Shown in pieces: positions 1 to 8,720 of a stretch of 64,000 nucleotides of DNA. The position numbers and the translations under genes were made by a program. Each line of letters opens with the position of its first letter. Position 1 is the first letter of the stretch. The notes beneath the pieces were generated by a model. It did no database searches and had not been told where the DNA came from. It saw nothing but the letters and a program-made list of their open reading frames with translations. The stretch comes from Rhodovulum visakhapatnamense. GTDB lineage: Bacteria > Pseudomonadota > Alphaproteobacteria > Rhodobacterales > Rhodobacteraceae. Location of the stretch: NCBI RefSeq assembly GCF_004365965.1, contig NZ_SOEB01000009.1, positions 62,001-126,000 of the forward strand, given 5' to 3'.

Positions 1-3000
1 CGGAACACCGTCAGCCCCTTGCCCAGCACCACCGCCTGCTGTTCGTGCAGCCACAACAGCGCGCGTTCCATGAGCTTGGTCATGTCCTTCACGCCCGCGT
101 CCCGGATCAGCGCATCGCCGGTCAGCGCCCCCAGCAGCGCGCCCGCGGTCGTCTCGACCTGAATATCCTTGCCTTTCGTGCCGGGCGGCACCTTGGCGAT
201 CAGCAGATCCAGAAGCTTTTCGGCCGCCATCCAGCGCACCGAAGCCGTCTGTTCCACGACCCGCCACGTTCGCTGAAGCACCACCTCCAGCGTCTTGGCG
301 GACAGCTTGCGCAGCCGGATATTGCCGAAGCCCCCGTCGCTGTCGCGCCCGTCCCGTTCGATGCTGCGCAAGAGCCTTTCCAGAACATGGGGGCTTGCCT
401 CCTCATGGCCTTCGCCGCGCAGACACTGGCTGGCCGCCGCCAGATCGAGCGGCGCGCCATCGCCCACTCCGGTGTCGGGCGCAAGCTCGCGCATCCGGGC
501 GACCAGCGCCTCTTCCAGCCGCATCGCGCGCCTCATGCGCTGGCGCGACTGGTTCTCGACGCCGACATGCACCGAAACGGTGATGGCGATGTCGTTGCGC
601 GCAATCCCCAGCGTTTCGAGATCCGCCATCGCCTTGCTCAGCGCCCGGTGCGTCAGCCCGCTGATCCCGGTCAGCTCGTCGGTGGTAATCCCCCGGTCGG
701 GCGGCGTCGCCATCACATGGCGCACGATGCTCAGAAGCTGGTCGCGCCGCGTCGTGCTGATGTCGTCCCGGGTCAGGCGGGTTTCGGCCTCGGCCAGGGT
801 GCGCACCAGGAGCGACGAGGGAAACACCTGCACCCGGTTTTCCTCGCGCGAGACCAGAGCCGCCTCTTCCAGCCACGAGACGGCCGTCTTGATGCGGGTG
901 TCATCGGTCGCGCTGTCGCGCACGAAGTCGCGCTCCTTTTCCTCGCGCATGATTTCGCCCGGGGTCGCGACCACCCTGCCGCTGTTGCGGGTATGTTCGT
1001 CGATCCGGCGCAGGGCCCTGAGAATGGCGCCGATTTCCCGCTGCGTGAGGCGCGAGCGCGCGGTCAGCGTGAACTGCCGTTCGACATCGTCCGACAGGTA
1101 CAGCAACACACAATCGGCCGGATCGCGGTCGCGCCCCGCCCGCCCGGCCTCCTGCAGGTAGTTCTCCAGCGATCCGGGAATGTCGGCATGGACCACCAGG
1201 CGAATGTCGGGCTTGTCGATGCCCATGCCGAAAGCGTTGGTCGCCGCGATCACCCGCAACGCGCCCCGGCGAAACCGGTCCTGCACCGCCAGCTTGTCGT
1301 CGGCGGTCAGACCTGCGTGAAAATGCGCGGCGGCAAGCCCCTGATCCTTGAGAAACTGCGCCACGCGTTCGGTTTCGTTTCGGGTGGCGCAATAGACCAC
1401 CGCGCCCGACGTGTCGCCCTTGGGCAATCGGTCGGACAGGACCGTCAGGATGTCACTCAGCTTGCTTTCCTTGCCGGTCGGCTGCACCGAGAAGGTCAGG
1501 TTGGTCCGCGTGGCCCCGCCATCGAACAGCCGCAGCTCGACGCCCAGCCGGTCGCGGAAATGGTCGGTGATGTCGCGCACCACCTCGGGTTTCGCGGTGG
1601 CCGTCAGGCACAGCACCGGCGCGGGTGCGGCATCGCCCGAAAACTCGCGGACGAAGCGCCCGACATAGCGGTAGTCCGGCCGGAAATCGTGCCCCCATTT
1701 CGAAACGCAATGCGCCTCGTCCAGCACCCAGAGCCCGACCTCGCGCTGCGCCAGCACCGACCGGACCGAGACGCTGCGCAGTTGCTCGGGCGAAATCAGA
1801 AGGATCGCCGCCTGCCCCAGCCGCACCCGGTCCAGCGCGTCCTGCCGTTCGGGCATCGACAGCATCCCGTTGACGGTCACCGCGGACGAGATCCCGGCCC
1901 GTTCCATCCCCTGCACCTGGTCGGCCATCAGCGCCACCAGAGGCGAGATCACCACCGTCAGCGCGCCGGTCTTCTCGTAAAGGCTGAGCGCCGGAACCTG
2001 ATAGCAGACCGATTTGCCCGTGCCGGTGGGCAGGATGCCAAGGACATTCGCATGCCGCATCACCTCGGCCACGATGACCTGTTGCAGGGGTATGCCGTCG
2101 CGGTCCACCGGCTGGGGCCGAAAGCCGTCAAAGCCGAACCACGACCTCAGCGCCGCGACCGGGTCGTTCTTCGTGGCGCACCAGGCGCAGGCATCGTCGC
2201 CGCAGCTTGTGTCGCGCAGGTCGCGCACGATGAGTCCCGCCTGCGGAAAGCTGGCCCGCACCCAGGGCGGCATCACCGACTCTCCGCCCGCGACCGAAAT
2301 CCAGGCCAGCGCATAGGCCATCGGCCAGCCCGCGTTCGGGTCGGAAAGCGAGTCCAGCACCGGCCCGACCCGCGCGCCGCAGACCTGTCCGGCCAACAGG
2401 GTCTCGATGGCGGCGAAGGCAGCGGCGCGATCCGGCCGGGGCGCCTTGCGGACATCGCTGAAGACGGCGTCAAACCCCTCGGACCGGTCCATGAGCGTGG
2501 CGAGGTAATGATAGGCAATCAGGCTTTCGGGCGATGTCGTCCCGATCCCGGTCAGCGCCTCGATCTGGTTTTGCAGCACCTCGAAGACCAGCCGCGCATC
2601 CAGTTCGGGATCGTTCACATGCCCCGCCTGCAGGCGCCCGTCGCGGTAATGCTTGACAAGATGGTGGTAGGGATTGCGCGGAAAGGCCAGCGGATTGAGC
2701 CAGAGCGTATCGATCGGCGCGGCCAGTTTCGCGGCCAGCCTCGGCCGGACCGCCAGCAGGTGTTCGATATCGTGGCGCAGGATGTTATGGCCGATGACAT
2801 GCGCGGATTTGCCCAGCGCCTTTTCAAGCTGGTCGAGCCCCCGGGCGACCGGCCCTTTGGGCGCCACGACCGCGGGTCCGCCGCCAAACCGGACCGCGGC
2901 CAGATCGAAGATCCGGGCCGTCTTGGGATCGACTTCCAGATCGACCGACAGACACCGCTCCAGCAGGGGCGTCTTGTCCTCGGTTCGCGATCTTTTGAAA

Positions 3001-3014
3001 CTCAGAAACGCCAT
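1..3014 (-). CDS. DEDDh exonuclease-RecQ family DNA helicase fusion (5' part, cut by window edge)
   Basis: About 1004 codons are visible from the ATG at 3014 and the frame is still open at the left edge. The N-terminus looks like a DnaQ-type 3'-5' exonuclease: acidic pair D25/E27, then an HNxxxHD motif, then a DPELDAR motif. A RecQ superfamily-2 helicase core follows: Walker A GTGKS with K334, DEAH box at 432-435 in the context DEAHCVSKWGHDFRP, LTATAKPEV, and motif VI QEAGRAGRDRDP. The following ~350 residues do not resemble the usual RecQ HRDC tail to me. Expected role is 3'-5' DNA unwinding with strand trimming during repair. Very large RecQ proteins with an exonuclease head and a UvrD-like tail exist in proteobacteria; whether this one has such a tail lies outside the window. 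Neighbours are housekeeping genes, not defence genes. Confidence 0.85.
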   Translation of the reverse strand, partial: MAFLSFKRSRTEDKTPLLERCLSVDLEVDPKTARIFDLAAVRFGGGPAVVAPKGPVARGLDQLEKALGKSAHVIGHNILRHDIEHLLAVRPRLAAKLAAPIDTLWLNPLAFPRNPYHHLVKHYRDGRLQAGHVNDPELDARLVFEVLQNQIEALTGIGTTSPESLIAYHYLATLMDRSEGFDAVFSDVRKAPRPDRAAAFAAIETLLAGQVCGARVGPVLDSLSDPNAGWPMAYALAWISVAGGESVMPPWVRASFPQAGLIVRDLRDTSCGDDACAWCATKNDPVAALRSWFGFDGFRPQPVDRDGIPLQQVIVAEVMRHANVLGILPTGTGKSVCYQVPALSLYEKTGALTVVISPLVALMADQVQGMERAGISSAVTVNGMLSMPERQDALDRVRLGQAAILLISPEQLRSVSVRSVLAQREVGLWVLDEAHCVSKWGHDFRPDYRYVGRFVREFSGDAAPAPVLCLTATAKPEVVRDITDHFRDRLGVELRLFDGGATRTNLTFSVQPTGKESKLSDILTVLSDRLPKGDTSGAVVYCATRNETERVAQFLKDQGLAAAHFHAGLTADDKLAVQDRFRRGALRVIAATNAFGMGIDKPDIRLVVHADIPGSLENYLQEAGRAGRDRDPADCVLLYLSDDVERQFTLTARSRLTQREIGAILRALRRIDEHTRNSGRVVATPGEIMREEKERDFVRDSATDDTRIKTAVSWLEEAALVSREENRVQVFPSSLLVRTLAEAETRLTRDDISTTRRDQLLSIVRHVMATPPDRGITTDELTGISGLTHRALSKAMADLETLGIARNDIAITVSVHVGVENQSRQRMRRAMRLEEALVARMRELAPDTGVGDGAPLDLAAASQCLRGEGHEEASPHVLERLLRSIERDGRDSDGGFGNIRLRKLSAKTLEVVLQRTWRVVEQTASVRWMAAEKLLDLLIAKVPPGTKGKDIQVETTAGALLGALTGDALIRDAGVKDMTKLMERALLWLHEQQAVVLGKGLTVF

Positions 3015-3172
3015 CGGGCCCGAAAAATAACACGCTATGAAATAAAGTTAGACGGCGCCCCTTTGCACCGCAATAGGACAGGTCAGCCCGGAGCGAGGCA
3101 TTGCTGCGGCCGAACCGTCACTGCGACGCCGGTCCGGGACACGCGAAATCCGTCCCGAAAAGGCGCTGCGGC

Positions 3173-3985
3173 CTAGCGGCCGAGCACCCGATCCATAAGG
3201 TCTGGCGGCACCACCCCGGCGATCCAGTCCCGGGCCGCGTCCACCGCGCCGACATAGGCCGCGACCTGCGGCTCCAGGGCGGGGTCGAGCCCGGCCAGCA
3301 CGGGCGCGTAGACATAGGCCGCGAGTGCCCCGGCCGCCACCAGAACCGCCAGCAGGAAGCCGCCCAGAAAGGCGCGGCGGCGGCTCCCCTCGGGTTCGGG
3401 TGCGGGCGGGATGCTGTGCGCGCCCCGGTCGGAACTGGCCGACAGGGTCGAGGTGATTTCCTCGACATCCGGCAGCAGATCGCGCCGGGCGGGGGGGCTG
3501 CGGGTCGGTTCGGGCGGGGCCGTGGCGCGCGCCGGTTCCGGCTCGGGATCGGGGCGGCGGGGGCGCGGCGGGCTCGCGAGCCCCAGATCGGCCTGTTCGG
3601 AAAAGGTCTCGACGGTGGCCTCTTCCTCGCGGGCGCGCTGCTCGCGCTCGGCCTCCTCGCGCAGGATGCTCAGCACATCGTCGTCAAGGCTGCGGCGTTG
3701 CGGCTCGGGTGCTGTCCCTGCCGCCATCTCGGGGTCGGCCGTCCCGGAGCGGGGCGCGTCGGCCTCCGACTCGCCCTCGGGCTTCGACGCGGACGGCGCA
3801 GAGGCCCGCCCGGCCGCAGCGCGCGGCATGGCGAAGGCCGCCAGCGGGTCCCGGGCCGCCAGCGCGGGCGAGTCCTGGAACCAGATATGATTGCAGTTCG
3901 AGCACTGGACGTCGCGGCCCTCTTCGGGGATCACCGCCTCGTCGACCTCGTATTGGGCGCCGCATTTCGGGCACGTCAATCGCAT
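3173..3985 (-). CDS. zinc-ribbon domain membrane protein
   Basis: A 270-residue protein beginning MRLTCPKCGAQYEVDE. Two CxxC pairs (CPKC and CSNC) form an MJ0042-type zinc ribbon in the first ~40 residues. A long, acidic, Pro/Glu/Arg-rich and probably disordered middle follows, then one transmembrane helix (RRAFLGGFLLAVLVAAGALAAY minus its ends) and a short C-terminal tail. The start at 3985 was chosen because the zinc ribbon begins there and a run of G lies just upstream; the open frame extends further but upstream residues look non-coding. It is divergent from ftsE, an arrangement I associate with Rhodobacteraceae. The function is not established; a cytoplasmic metal-binding head anchored in the membrane is what can be seen. 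Confidence 0.8.
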   Translation of the reverse strand: MRLTCPKCGAQYEVDEAVIPEEGRDVQCSNCNHIWFQDSPALAARDPLAAFAMPRAAAGRASAPSASKPEGESEADAPRSGTADPEMAAGTAPEPQRRSLDDDVLSILREEAEREQRAREEEATVETFSEQADLGLASPPRPRRPDPEPEPARATAPPEPTRSPPARRDLLPDVEEITSTLSASSDRGAHSIPPAPEPEGSRRRAFLGGFLLAVLVAAGALAAYVYAPVLAGLDPALEPQVAAYVGAVDAARDWIAGVVPPDLMDRVLGR

Positions 3986-4161
3986 TCCGCTTAACCCCCC
4001 GGGGCGCATCGGCCCGCCGGACCTGCCTGCCGTTTCCGCGCCATGTTGTATCACCGCCTGCGGAAATTCAAAGCCTTTGCGTCCCGCCACGATTGCAACC
4101 CGCGCAACCCTGCGCAATACCTTGGGCAAACGGACCCGGACACCGGCCGACGGAGCGGACC

Positions 4162-4839
4162 TTGATCGAGCTCGAAAACGTCTCGCACAGCTATGGCGGA
4201 AGCGAGCTTTTATGCGACATGTCGCTGAATCTGGCGCCAGCCTCGTTCCATTTCCTGACCGGCCCCTCGGGCGCCGGAAAGACGACTTTTCTCAAGATCT
4301 GCTATGCCGAGCTGCATCCGAGCCACGGCGCGGTACGGCTTTTCGGCGCCGATCTGGCCGGGCTCGACCGCGACGGAGTGGCGCGGATGCGACGCCGGAT
4401 CGGCGTGGTGCATCAGGATTGCGGGTTTCTCGACCATCTGCCGCTGCGCGAGAACATCACCCTGCCGCTGCTGGCCGCGGGACGCGACGTCGCCGCCGAG
4501 GACCGCAACATGGCCGAGCTGCTGAACTGGGTCGGGCTGACCCAGAGGGCCGATGCGCTGCCGCCCCAGCTGTCGGGCGGCGAGCGGCAGCGCGCGGCGC
4601 TGGCCCGGGCGGTGATCCTGTCGCCCGACGTGATCCTGGCCGACGAACCCACCGGCAATGTCGACTGGGAGATGTCCTTGCGCATCCTGCAACTGCTGAT
4701 CGAGCTGAACCGGATGGGCAAGGCGATCGTGATTGCCACCCATGACATGAACCTGATCCGGGCAGCCAAGACCCAGGTCGCGGCCCGCGTGCTGCGGATC
4801 CAGGACCGGCGGCTGTATCTGGCGGGGGCGGATCTGTGA
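4162..4839 (+). CDS. ftsE: cell division ATP-binding protein FtsE
   Basis: A 225-residue ABC ATPase of the FtsE type. Walker A is GPSGAGKTT (K40), the signature is LSGGERQR at 137-144, Walker B is VILADEPTG and the switch histidine is H194. With FtsX it forms the inner-membrane complex that couples ATP hydrolysis to activation of periplasmic murein hydrolases at the septum. The start is a TTG at 4162 preceded by GGAG at the right distance; it gives the usual family length. The stop overlaps the ftsX start by four bases (GTGA), so the two are translationally coupled. The residues just after the signature and the aspartate loop are intact, so it should be catalytically active. Confidence 0.93.
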   Translation: MIELENVSHSYGGSELLCDMSLNLAPASFHFLTGPSGAGKTTFLKICYAELHPSHGAVRLFGADLAGLDRDGVARMRRRIGVVHQDCGFLDHLPLRENITLPLLAAGRDVAAEDRNMAELLNWVGLTQRADALPPQLSGGERQRAALARAVILSPDVILADEPTGNVDWEMSLRILQLLIELNRMGKAIVIATHDMNLIRAAKTQVAARVLRIQDRRLYLAGADL

Positions 4840-5747
4840 AGGCGCTCCTGACCCCTCTGGGCCGGATCGCCGCGCTGCTGGCCTCGGACCCCGAAGCCAG
4901 CCGGGTCGTGCCGCCGACCGGCTTTGCCGCGCGGCTGACGCTGTTCACCGCCGCGACCATGGCGTTCCTGGCGGTTTTCGCGCTGGCGCTGGCGCTCGCT
5001 TCCGGGCGGCTTGCCGACCGCTGGGCCGATGCGCTGGCGCGCACCGCCACGGTGCGGATCTCGGCCCCGCCCGGGCAGATGGGTACCCAGACCGAGGCGG
5101 TGCTGCGGATCCTGCGCACGACACCCGGCATCGCCTCGGCCCGGGCGATGAGCGACATCGAACAGCGCCGCCTGCTCGAGCCCTGGTTCAGCCCCGACCT
5201 GCCGGTCGAGACCCTGCCCCTGCCCCGGCTGATCGAAGTGACCGAGACCCGCGCGGGCACCGATGCCGAGGCGCTGCGGCTGCGCCTTGCGGTCGAGGCC
5301 CCGGGCGCGGTCTTCGACGACCATACCCGCTGGCGCCAGCCTCTGGTGCGCGCGGCCGGGCGGCTGCGGCTTCTGGGCTGGACGGCGGTTCTGCTGATCG
5401 GGGCCAGCATGGCGGCGATGATCGCGCTGGCCTCGAATGCGGCGCTCGCCGCCAATGCCCAGGTGATCGGCGTGCTGCGGCTGGTGGGGGCGCGCGATAT
5501 TTTCATTGCGCGCGCCTTCGTGCGGCGCTTTACACGGCGGACGCTGGAAGGCGCGGCGATCGGCACCCTGGCGGGCATGGGCGTGGTCGCGCTTTTGCCG
5601 GGCGACGGGCCCGACGGGTTCCTGACCGGGCTCGGCTTTTCCGGCGCGCAATGGATCGTGCCGCTGCTTTTGCCGGTGCTGGCCGGGGCCATCGGCTTTG
5701 CCGCCACCCGCTGGACCGCGATGCGGATGCTGAGAAGGATCACCTGA
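4836..5747 (+). CDS. ftsX: cell division permease FtsX
   Basis: A 303-residue membrane protein with the FtsX layout: a cytoplasmic N-terminal stretch, a first helix around residues 35-57, a periplasmic domain of about 110 residues, then three helices towards the C-terminus. The region GWTAVLLIGASMAAMIALAS and the segment QVIGVLRLVGARDIFIARAF match the conserved FtsX core that docks with FtsE. The GTG start lies inside the ftsE stop. It transmits FtsE ATP hydrolysis across the membrane to peptidoglycan hydrolase activators. It is followed after three bases by plsC, so ftsE-ftsX-plsC is one transcription unit. Confidence 0.92.
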   Translation: MKALLTPLGRIAALLASDPEASRVVPPTGFAARLTLFTAATMAFLAVFALALALASGRLADRWADALARTATVRISAPPGQMGTQTEAVLRILRTTPGIASARAMSDIEQRRLLEPWFSPDLPVETLPLPRLIEVTETRAGTDAEALRLRLAVEAPGAVFDDHTRWRQPLVRAAGRLRLLGWTAVLLIGASMAAMIALASNAALAANAQVIGVLRLVGARDIFIARAFVRRFTRRTLEGAAIGTLAGMGVVALLPGDGPDGFLTGLGFSGAQWIVPLLLPVLAGAIGFAATRWTAMRMLRRIT

Positions 5748-5750
5748 CCG

Positions 5751-6485
5751 ATGCGCTCTCCCCTGCAATACCTGCGCTCGCTGGTCTTCGTCGGCCAGAT
5801 GTACCTGGCGATGCCGGTCATCGGCCTGTTGTACCTGCCCCTTGCGCTGGCCTCGCCGCGCGGCGCCACGCTGGCGGCGCGGCATTATTGCCACTGGGTG
5901 CGCTGGACCGCGCACTGGATGATCGGGCTGAGATCCGAGGTGCGCGGCACGCCGCCCGAGGGCGAGGTGCTGATCGCCGCCAAGCACCAGTCGTTCTTCG
6001 ACATCATCCTGCTGGCGGGCTCGCTGCCCCGGCCGCGGTTCATCATGAAGAAGTCGCTGACCTGGGCGCCGGTGCTGGGCTGGTATGCGCTGAGGATCGG
6101 CTGCGTGCCGGTCGACCGCGGCAAGCGCGGGCAGGCGATCCTGGCCATGAGCCAGCAGGTGGCCGAGGGGCGGCAGGCGCCGGGACAGCTGATCATCTAT
6201 CCGCAGGGCACCCGGGTCGCGCCGGGCGTGTCGCGGCCCTACAAGATCGGCGCGGGCGTGCTGTACCAGCAGTTCGGCCAGCCCTGCGTGCCCGCCGCCA
6301 CCAATGTGGGCGTGTTCTGGCCGCGCACCGGGATCTATCGCAAGCCCGGGCTGGCGGTGCTGGAATACCTTCCTCCCATCGCGGCGCAAAAGCCCCTTGC
6401 CCTGTTCATGGCCGATCTGGAAGAGACCGTCGAGACCGCCTCGAACCGGCTGATGGCCGAGGCGGGCTTCGTGGCAGAGGCCTGA
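5751..6485 (+). CDS. plsC: 1-acyl-sn-glycerol-3-phosphate acyltransferase (PlsC family)
   Basis: A 244-residue lysophosphatidic acid acyltransferase, which adds the second acyl chain to make phosphatidic acid. The catalytic HX4D motif is H79-QSFF-D84 and the glycerophosphate-binding motif is YPQGTR at 150-155, a known-style variant of FPEGTR. One or two hydrophobic segments near residues 10-35 and 45-60 anchor it to the inner membrane. It begins three bases after ftsX and probably shares its transcript, linking septal activity and phospholipid supply only by position. Genomes of this group usually carry several PlsC paralogues, so it may not be the main enzyme. Confidence 0.88.
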   Translation: MRSPLQYLRSLVFVGQMYLAMPVIGLLYLPLALASPRGATLAARHYCHWVRWTAHWMIGLRSEVRGTPPEGEVLIAAKHQSFFDIILLAGSLPRPRFIMKKSLTWAPVLGWYALRIGCVPVDRGKRGQAILAMSQQVAEGRQAPGQLIIYPQGTRVAPGVSRPYKIGAGVLYQQFGQPCVPAATNVGVFWPRTGIYRKPGLAVLEYLPPIAAQKPLALFMADLEETVETASNRLMAEAGFVAEA

Positions 6486-6500
6486 GGCCGCCGGGCGCGA

Positions 6501-6942
6501 TCAGCCGCGCCCGTCACCGTCCTCGTTCCCCACAAGCGTCAATCGCAGCCGCCGCTCCCGGCGGGGGCCGGTCGCCGCCGCCACGCGGCGCGGCCGGACC
6601 GGCGGCACGGCAAGATCGACCGCAACGCCCTCGACCAGATCGCCATCAGGACAAGTGGCCGAAGGCTGAGGGCCGGGCTGTCCGGCCGTCCCGTCGGCAT
6701 GGGCCTTGCGCGGCCGACGAAACACCAGCACATGGCGCGCCCGGCGCCATGCGAAGGGCCAGAGCCCGACCCGGCAGGACAGCCGCTCGGCCCCGGCGAA
6801 GTCTCGGCCAGACTGACCCATCTCGTTCATGATCTCGCCCAGCGCCAGCGAAAAACCGGCCTCTGCCCCGGCAGCAGAATTACGGCGCAGGCGCGCCGGG
6901 GCGGGGCGGGGCGGGAAGAACGGTGAACTCGTAACACTGCAT
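6501..6942 (-). pseudogene. DUF4177-like protein gene, reading frame broken near its 5' end
   Basis: From the ATG at 6942 the first residues read MQCYEFTVLPAP, the typical opening of DUF4177 proteins. That frame then stops at 6880-6882. The rest of the domain is found in a second frame: GFSLALGEIMNEMG, then DFAGAERLSC and HVLVFRRPR, which match the middle and end of the family, followed by a ~60-residue Pro/Arg-rich tail to the TGA at 6501. The break coincides with a tandem GGGGC repeat (plus strand 6898-6915). Adding one 5-base unit, or deleting one base, would join both parts into a protein of about 148 residues. A sequencing error, a true pseudogene, or slipped-strand phase variation are all possible. 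An intact short gene starting at ATG 6830 is less likely because it would lack half the domain. Confidence 0.6.
6898..6915. repeat. GGGGC pentamer tandem repeat, 3.6 copies
   Basis: Three full GGGGC units (6898-6912) plus GGG. It lies in the 5' part of the DUF4177-like gene exactly where its reading frame is lost. Because the unit is five bases, gain or loss of one unit changes the frame. Confidence 0.8.
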
Positions 6943-7088
6943 GAAAGGCCCTGCCCTGGAATTACGGACAGGAAGCCATGGACCCGCAACAAGCGCGGCG
7001 GCGCCCGATCCGGGGCAAAACCGTGTCCACAATATGGCAACAGGCCCGACCGGCAGCCGACGCGCCCTCCGGTGCCCAGGGAGATACC

Positions 7089-8048
7089 TTACGCAGCCAG
7101 CCCTTTCGAGCCCATGTCGAGGAACTTTCGGCGCCGCTCGGCGATCAGCGCGGCGCGGTCCTTGCCCGCCAGTTCGCCCAACATCCCCGCGAGGTTGCGG
7201 CCGACGCGCTCGATGGTCTCCTCGCGGCCGCGCTGGGCGCCGCCGATGGGTTCGGCGATGATCCGGTCGATCACCCCGAGCTTGAGCAGATCCTGCGCGG
7301 TCAGCCGCAGCGCCTCGGCCGCCTCGCGCATCTTCTCGGCATCCTTCCACAGGATCGAGGCGCAGCCCTCGGGCGAGATCACCGAATAGACCGAATGTTC
7401 CAGCATCGCGACCTTGTTCGCCGTCGCGAAGGCGACCGCGCCGCCGGACCCGCCCTCGCCGATCACGATCGAGATCAGCGGCACACCGATCTGCAGGCAT
7501 TTCTCGGTCGAGCGTGCGATGGCTTCGGACTGGCCGCGCTCTTCGGCGCCCTTGCCGGGATAGGCGCCGGGCGTGTCGACCAGGGTAACGACCGGCAGGC
7601 CGAACCGGTCGGCCATGTCCATCAGCCGCACCGCCTTGCGATAGCCCTCGGGGCGGGCCATGCCGAAATTGCGTTCCAGCCGGGTCTTGGTGTCAAAGCC
7701 CTTCTCATGGCCGATCACCACCAGCGGCTGGTCGTTGAAGCGCGCCAGCCCGCCCATCACGGCCGTGTCCTCGGCGAAGTTCCGGTCGCCCGCGAGCGGC
7801 GTGTATTCCTGGAACAGCGCCTCGATATAGTCCTTGCAATGCGGGCGGTCGGGATGGCGCGCGACCTGGCATTTCCGCCAGGGGGTGAGGTTCTTGTAGA
7901 GTTCCCTCAACAGGTCCGCGGCCTTGCGGTCGAGCGCCGACGCCTCCTGCACCACGTCCATCTCGGCATTGGCGCGGGCCAGCGCCCGAAGCTCTTCGGC
8001 CTTGCCTTCGATCTCTGCCAGGGGCTTTTCGAATTCGAGATAGTTCAT
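7089..8048 (-). CDS. accA: acetyl-CoA carboxylase carboxyltransferase subunit alpha
   Basis: A 319-residue AccA, the usual length. It starts [16 protein letters not shown] and contains the carboxyltransferase core with [22 protein letters not shown] and the oxyanion-hole stretch [12 protein letters not shown]. With AccD it transfers the carboxyl group from carboxybiotin on AccB to acetyl-CoA, making malonyl-CoA, the first committed step of fatty acid synthesis, in the cytoplasm. The ATG at 8048 has a clear AAGGAG ribosome-binding site; the frame extends upstream but without coding character. As in most proteobacteria, accA stands alone, apart from accD and accBC. Confidence 0.95.
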   Translation of the reverse strand: MNYLEFEKPLAEIEGKAEELRALARANAEMDVVQEASALDRKAADLLRELYKNLTPWRKCQVARHPDRPHCKDYIEALFQEYTPLAGDRNFAEDTAVMGGLARFNDQPLVVIGHEKGFDTKTRLERNFGMARPEGYRKAVRLMDMADRFGLPVVTLVDTPGAYPGKGAEERGQSEAIARSTEKCLQIGVPLISIVIGEGGSGGAVAFATANKVAMLEHSVYSVISPEGCASILWKDAEKMREAAEALRLTAQDLLKLGVIDRIIAEPIGGAQRGREETIERVGRNLAGMLGELAGKDRAALIAERRRKFLDMGSKGLAA

Positions 8049-8213
8049 CGACGCGGCTCCTTGATGCTGGCGGGGTATATGACGCCCGGCGCGGCGATTT
8101 GCAACGCCGCCGCGCGTCGACGATGCCGCGCCCGGCCTGCCACGGAACCACGGGCGGTTGACGGCTGCGGATCCCGGGGTATCGTCGGCCGACCTGCCGC
8201 CGTCGGGACGAAG

Positions 8214-8678
8214 ATGTATCCGGTCGAGATCCGCAAGATGCCGCCGCTGACGCTGTTCGGCCTCCCGCACCGGGGGCCCTATCCCGGGATCGGCGCCACC
8301 TTCCTCAAGCTCGGCCACCTGCTCGACGCAAGCGGGCTGAGCGGGCAGGTCGTGCTGCGCGCCGGGGTCTATCACGACGACCCGGCACGGGTCGCGCCGG
8401 ACAGGCTGCGCAGCCATGCCTGCTGCGGCTTCGGGGCCGAGATATGGGTGCCGCTCGCCTTCGACCGGATCGTCATCGAGGGCGGCCGGTCGGCGGTCAT
8501 GACCTGTTCCGGTCCCTATTCCCGCCTCGCGGCGGCCTGGGCCTGGCTTTATGCCGAAGGTCTTCCCTCGGGCGAAAGCCCGGCTGCGGCCCCGCCTTAC
8601 GAAATCTACCGAAGCCTGTACCCGGCCGTGCCGGTCGAGAGGCAGCTGACCGAAGTCGTGGTGCCGCTGACCTCATGA
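8214..8678 (+). CDS. GyrI-like small-molecule-binding domain protein
   Basis: A 154-residue protein made of a single GyrI/SbmC (AraC effector-binding) fold: [20 protein letters not shown] opens the domain, [20 protein letters not shown] is the conserved central stretch, and [13 protein letters not shown] near the end matches the family's Y-E-x-Y motif. No DNA-binding domain is present, so it is a stand-alone effector-binding protein. Members bind or degrade small hydrophobic compounds, or protect gyrase. The ATG at 8214 has only a weak upstream GGGACG. It is convergent with cysK across a strong hairpin. The exact ligand cannot be read from the sequence. Confidence 0.8.
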   Translation: MYPVEIRKMPPLTLFGLPHRGPYPGIGATFLKLGHLLDASGLSGQVVLRAGVYHDDPARVAPDRLRSHACCGFGAEIWVPLAFDRIVIEGGRSAVMTCSGPYSRLAAAWAWLYAEGLPSGESPAAAPPYEIYRSLYPAVPVERQLTEVVVPLTS

Positions 8679-8680
8679 CG

Positions 8681-8715
8681 CCGGCGCGCGCCCGCAAGGG
8701 AGGGCGCGCGGCCGG
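8681..8715. terminator. GC-rich hairpin between convergent genes
   Basis: A perfect 9-bp stem, CGCGCGCCC (8685-8693) with GGGCGCGCG (8702-8710), extended by CCGG/CCGG with one bulged G. It sits between the stops of the GyrI-like gene and cysK. There is no T-run on either side, so intrinsic termination is plausible but not certain. Confidence 0.5.
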
Positions 8716-8720
8716 GCGAC

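Noticed and set aside
45-3176. A 1043-codon open frame on the plus strand
   Set aside because: It is the exact antisense of the exonuclease-RecQ gene, codon on codon, and reads as low-complexity R/Q/P/G-rich protein. Long antisense frames are expected at this GC content.
4413-6389. Long minus-strand open frames across ftsE-ftsX-plsC
   Set aside because: They oppose three well-recognised genes and translate as RQHPG-rich sequence.
1-6500. A defence island around the RecQ fusion
   Set aside because: The neighbours are cell division and lipid genes; no restriction, toxin or CRISPR gene is present.
6501-6830. An intact short gene starting at ATG 6830
   Set aside because: It would begin in the middle of the DUF4177 domain. 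The better start, MQCYEFTVLPAP at 6942, is in another frame.
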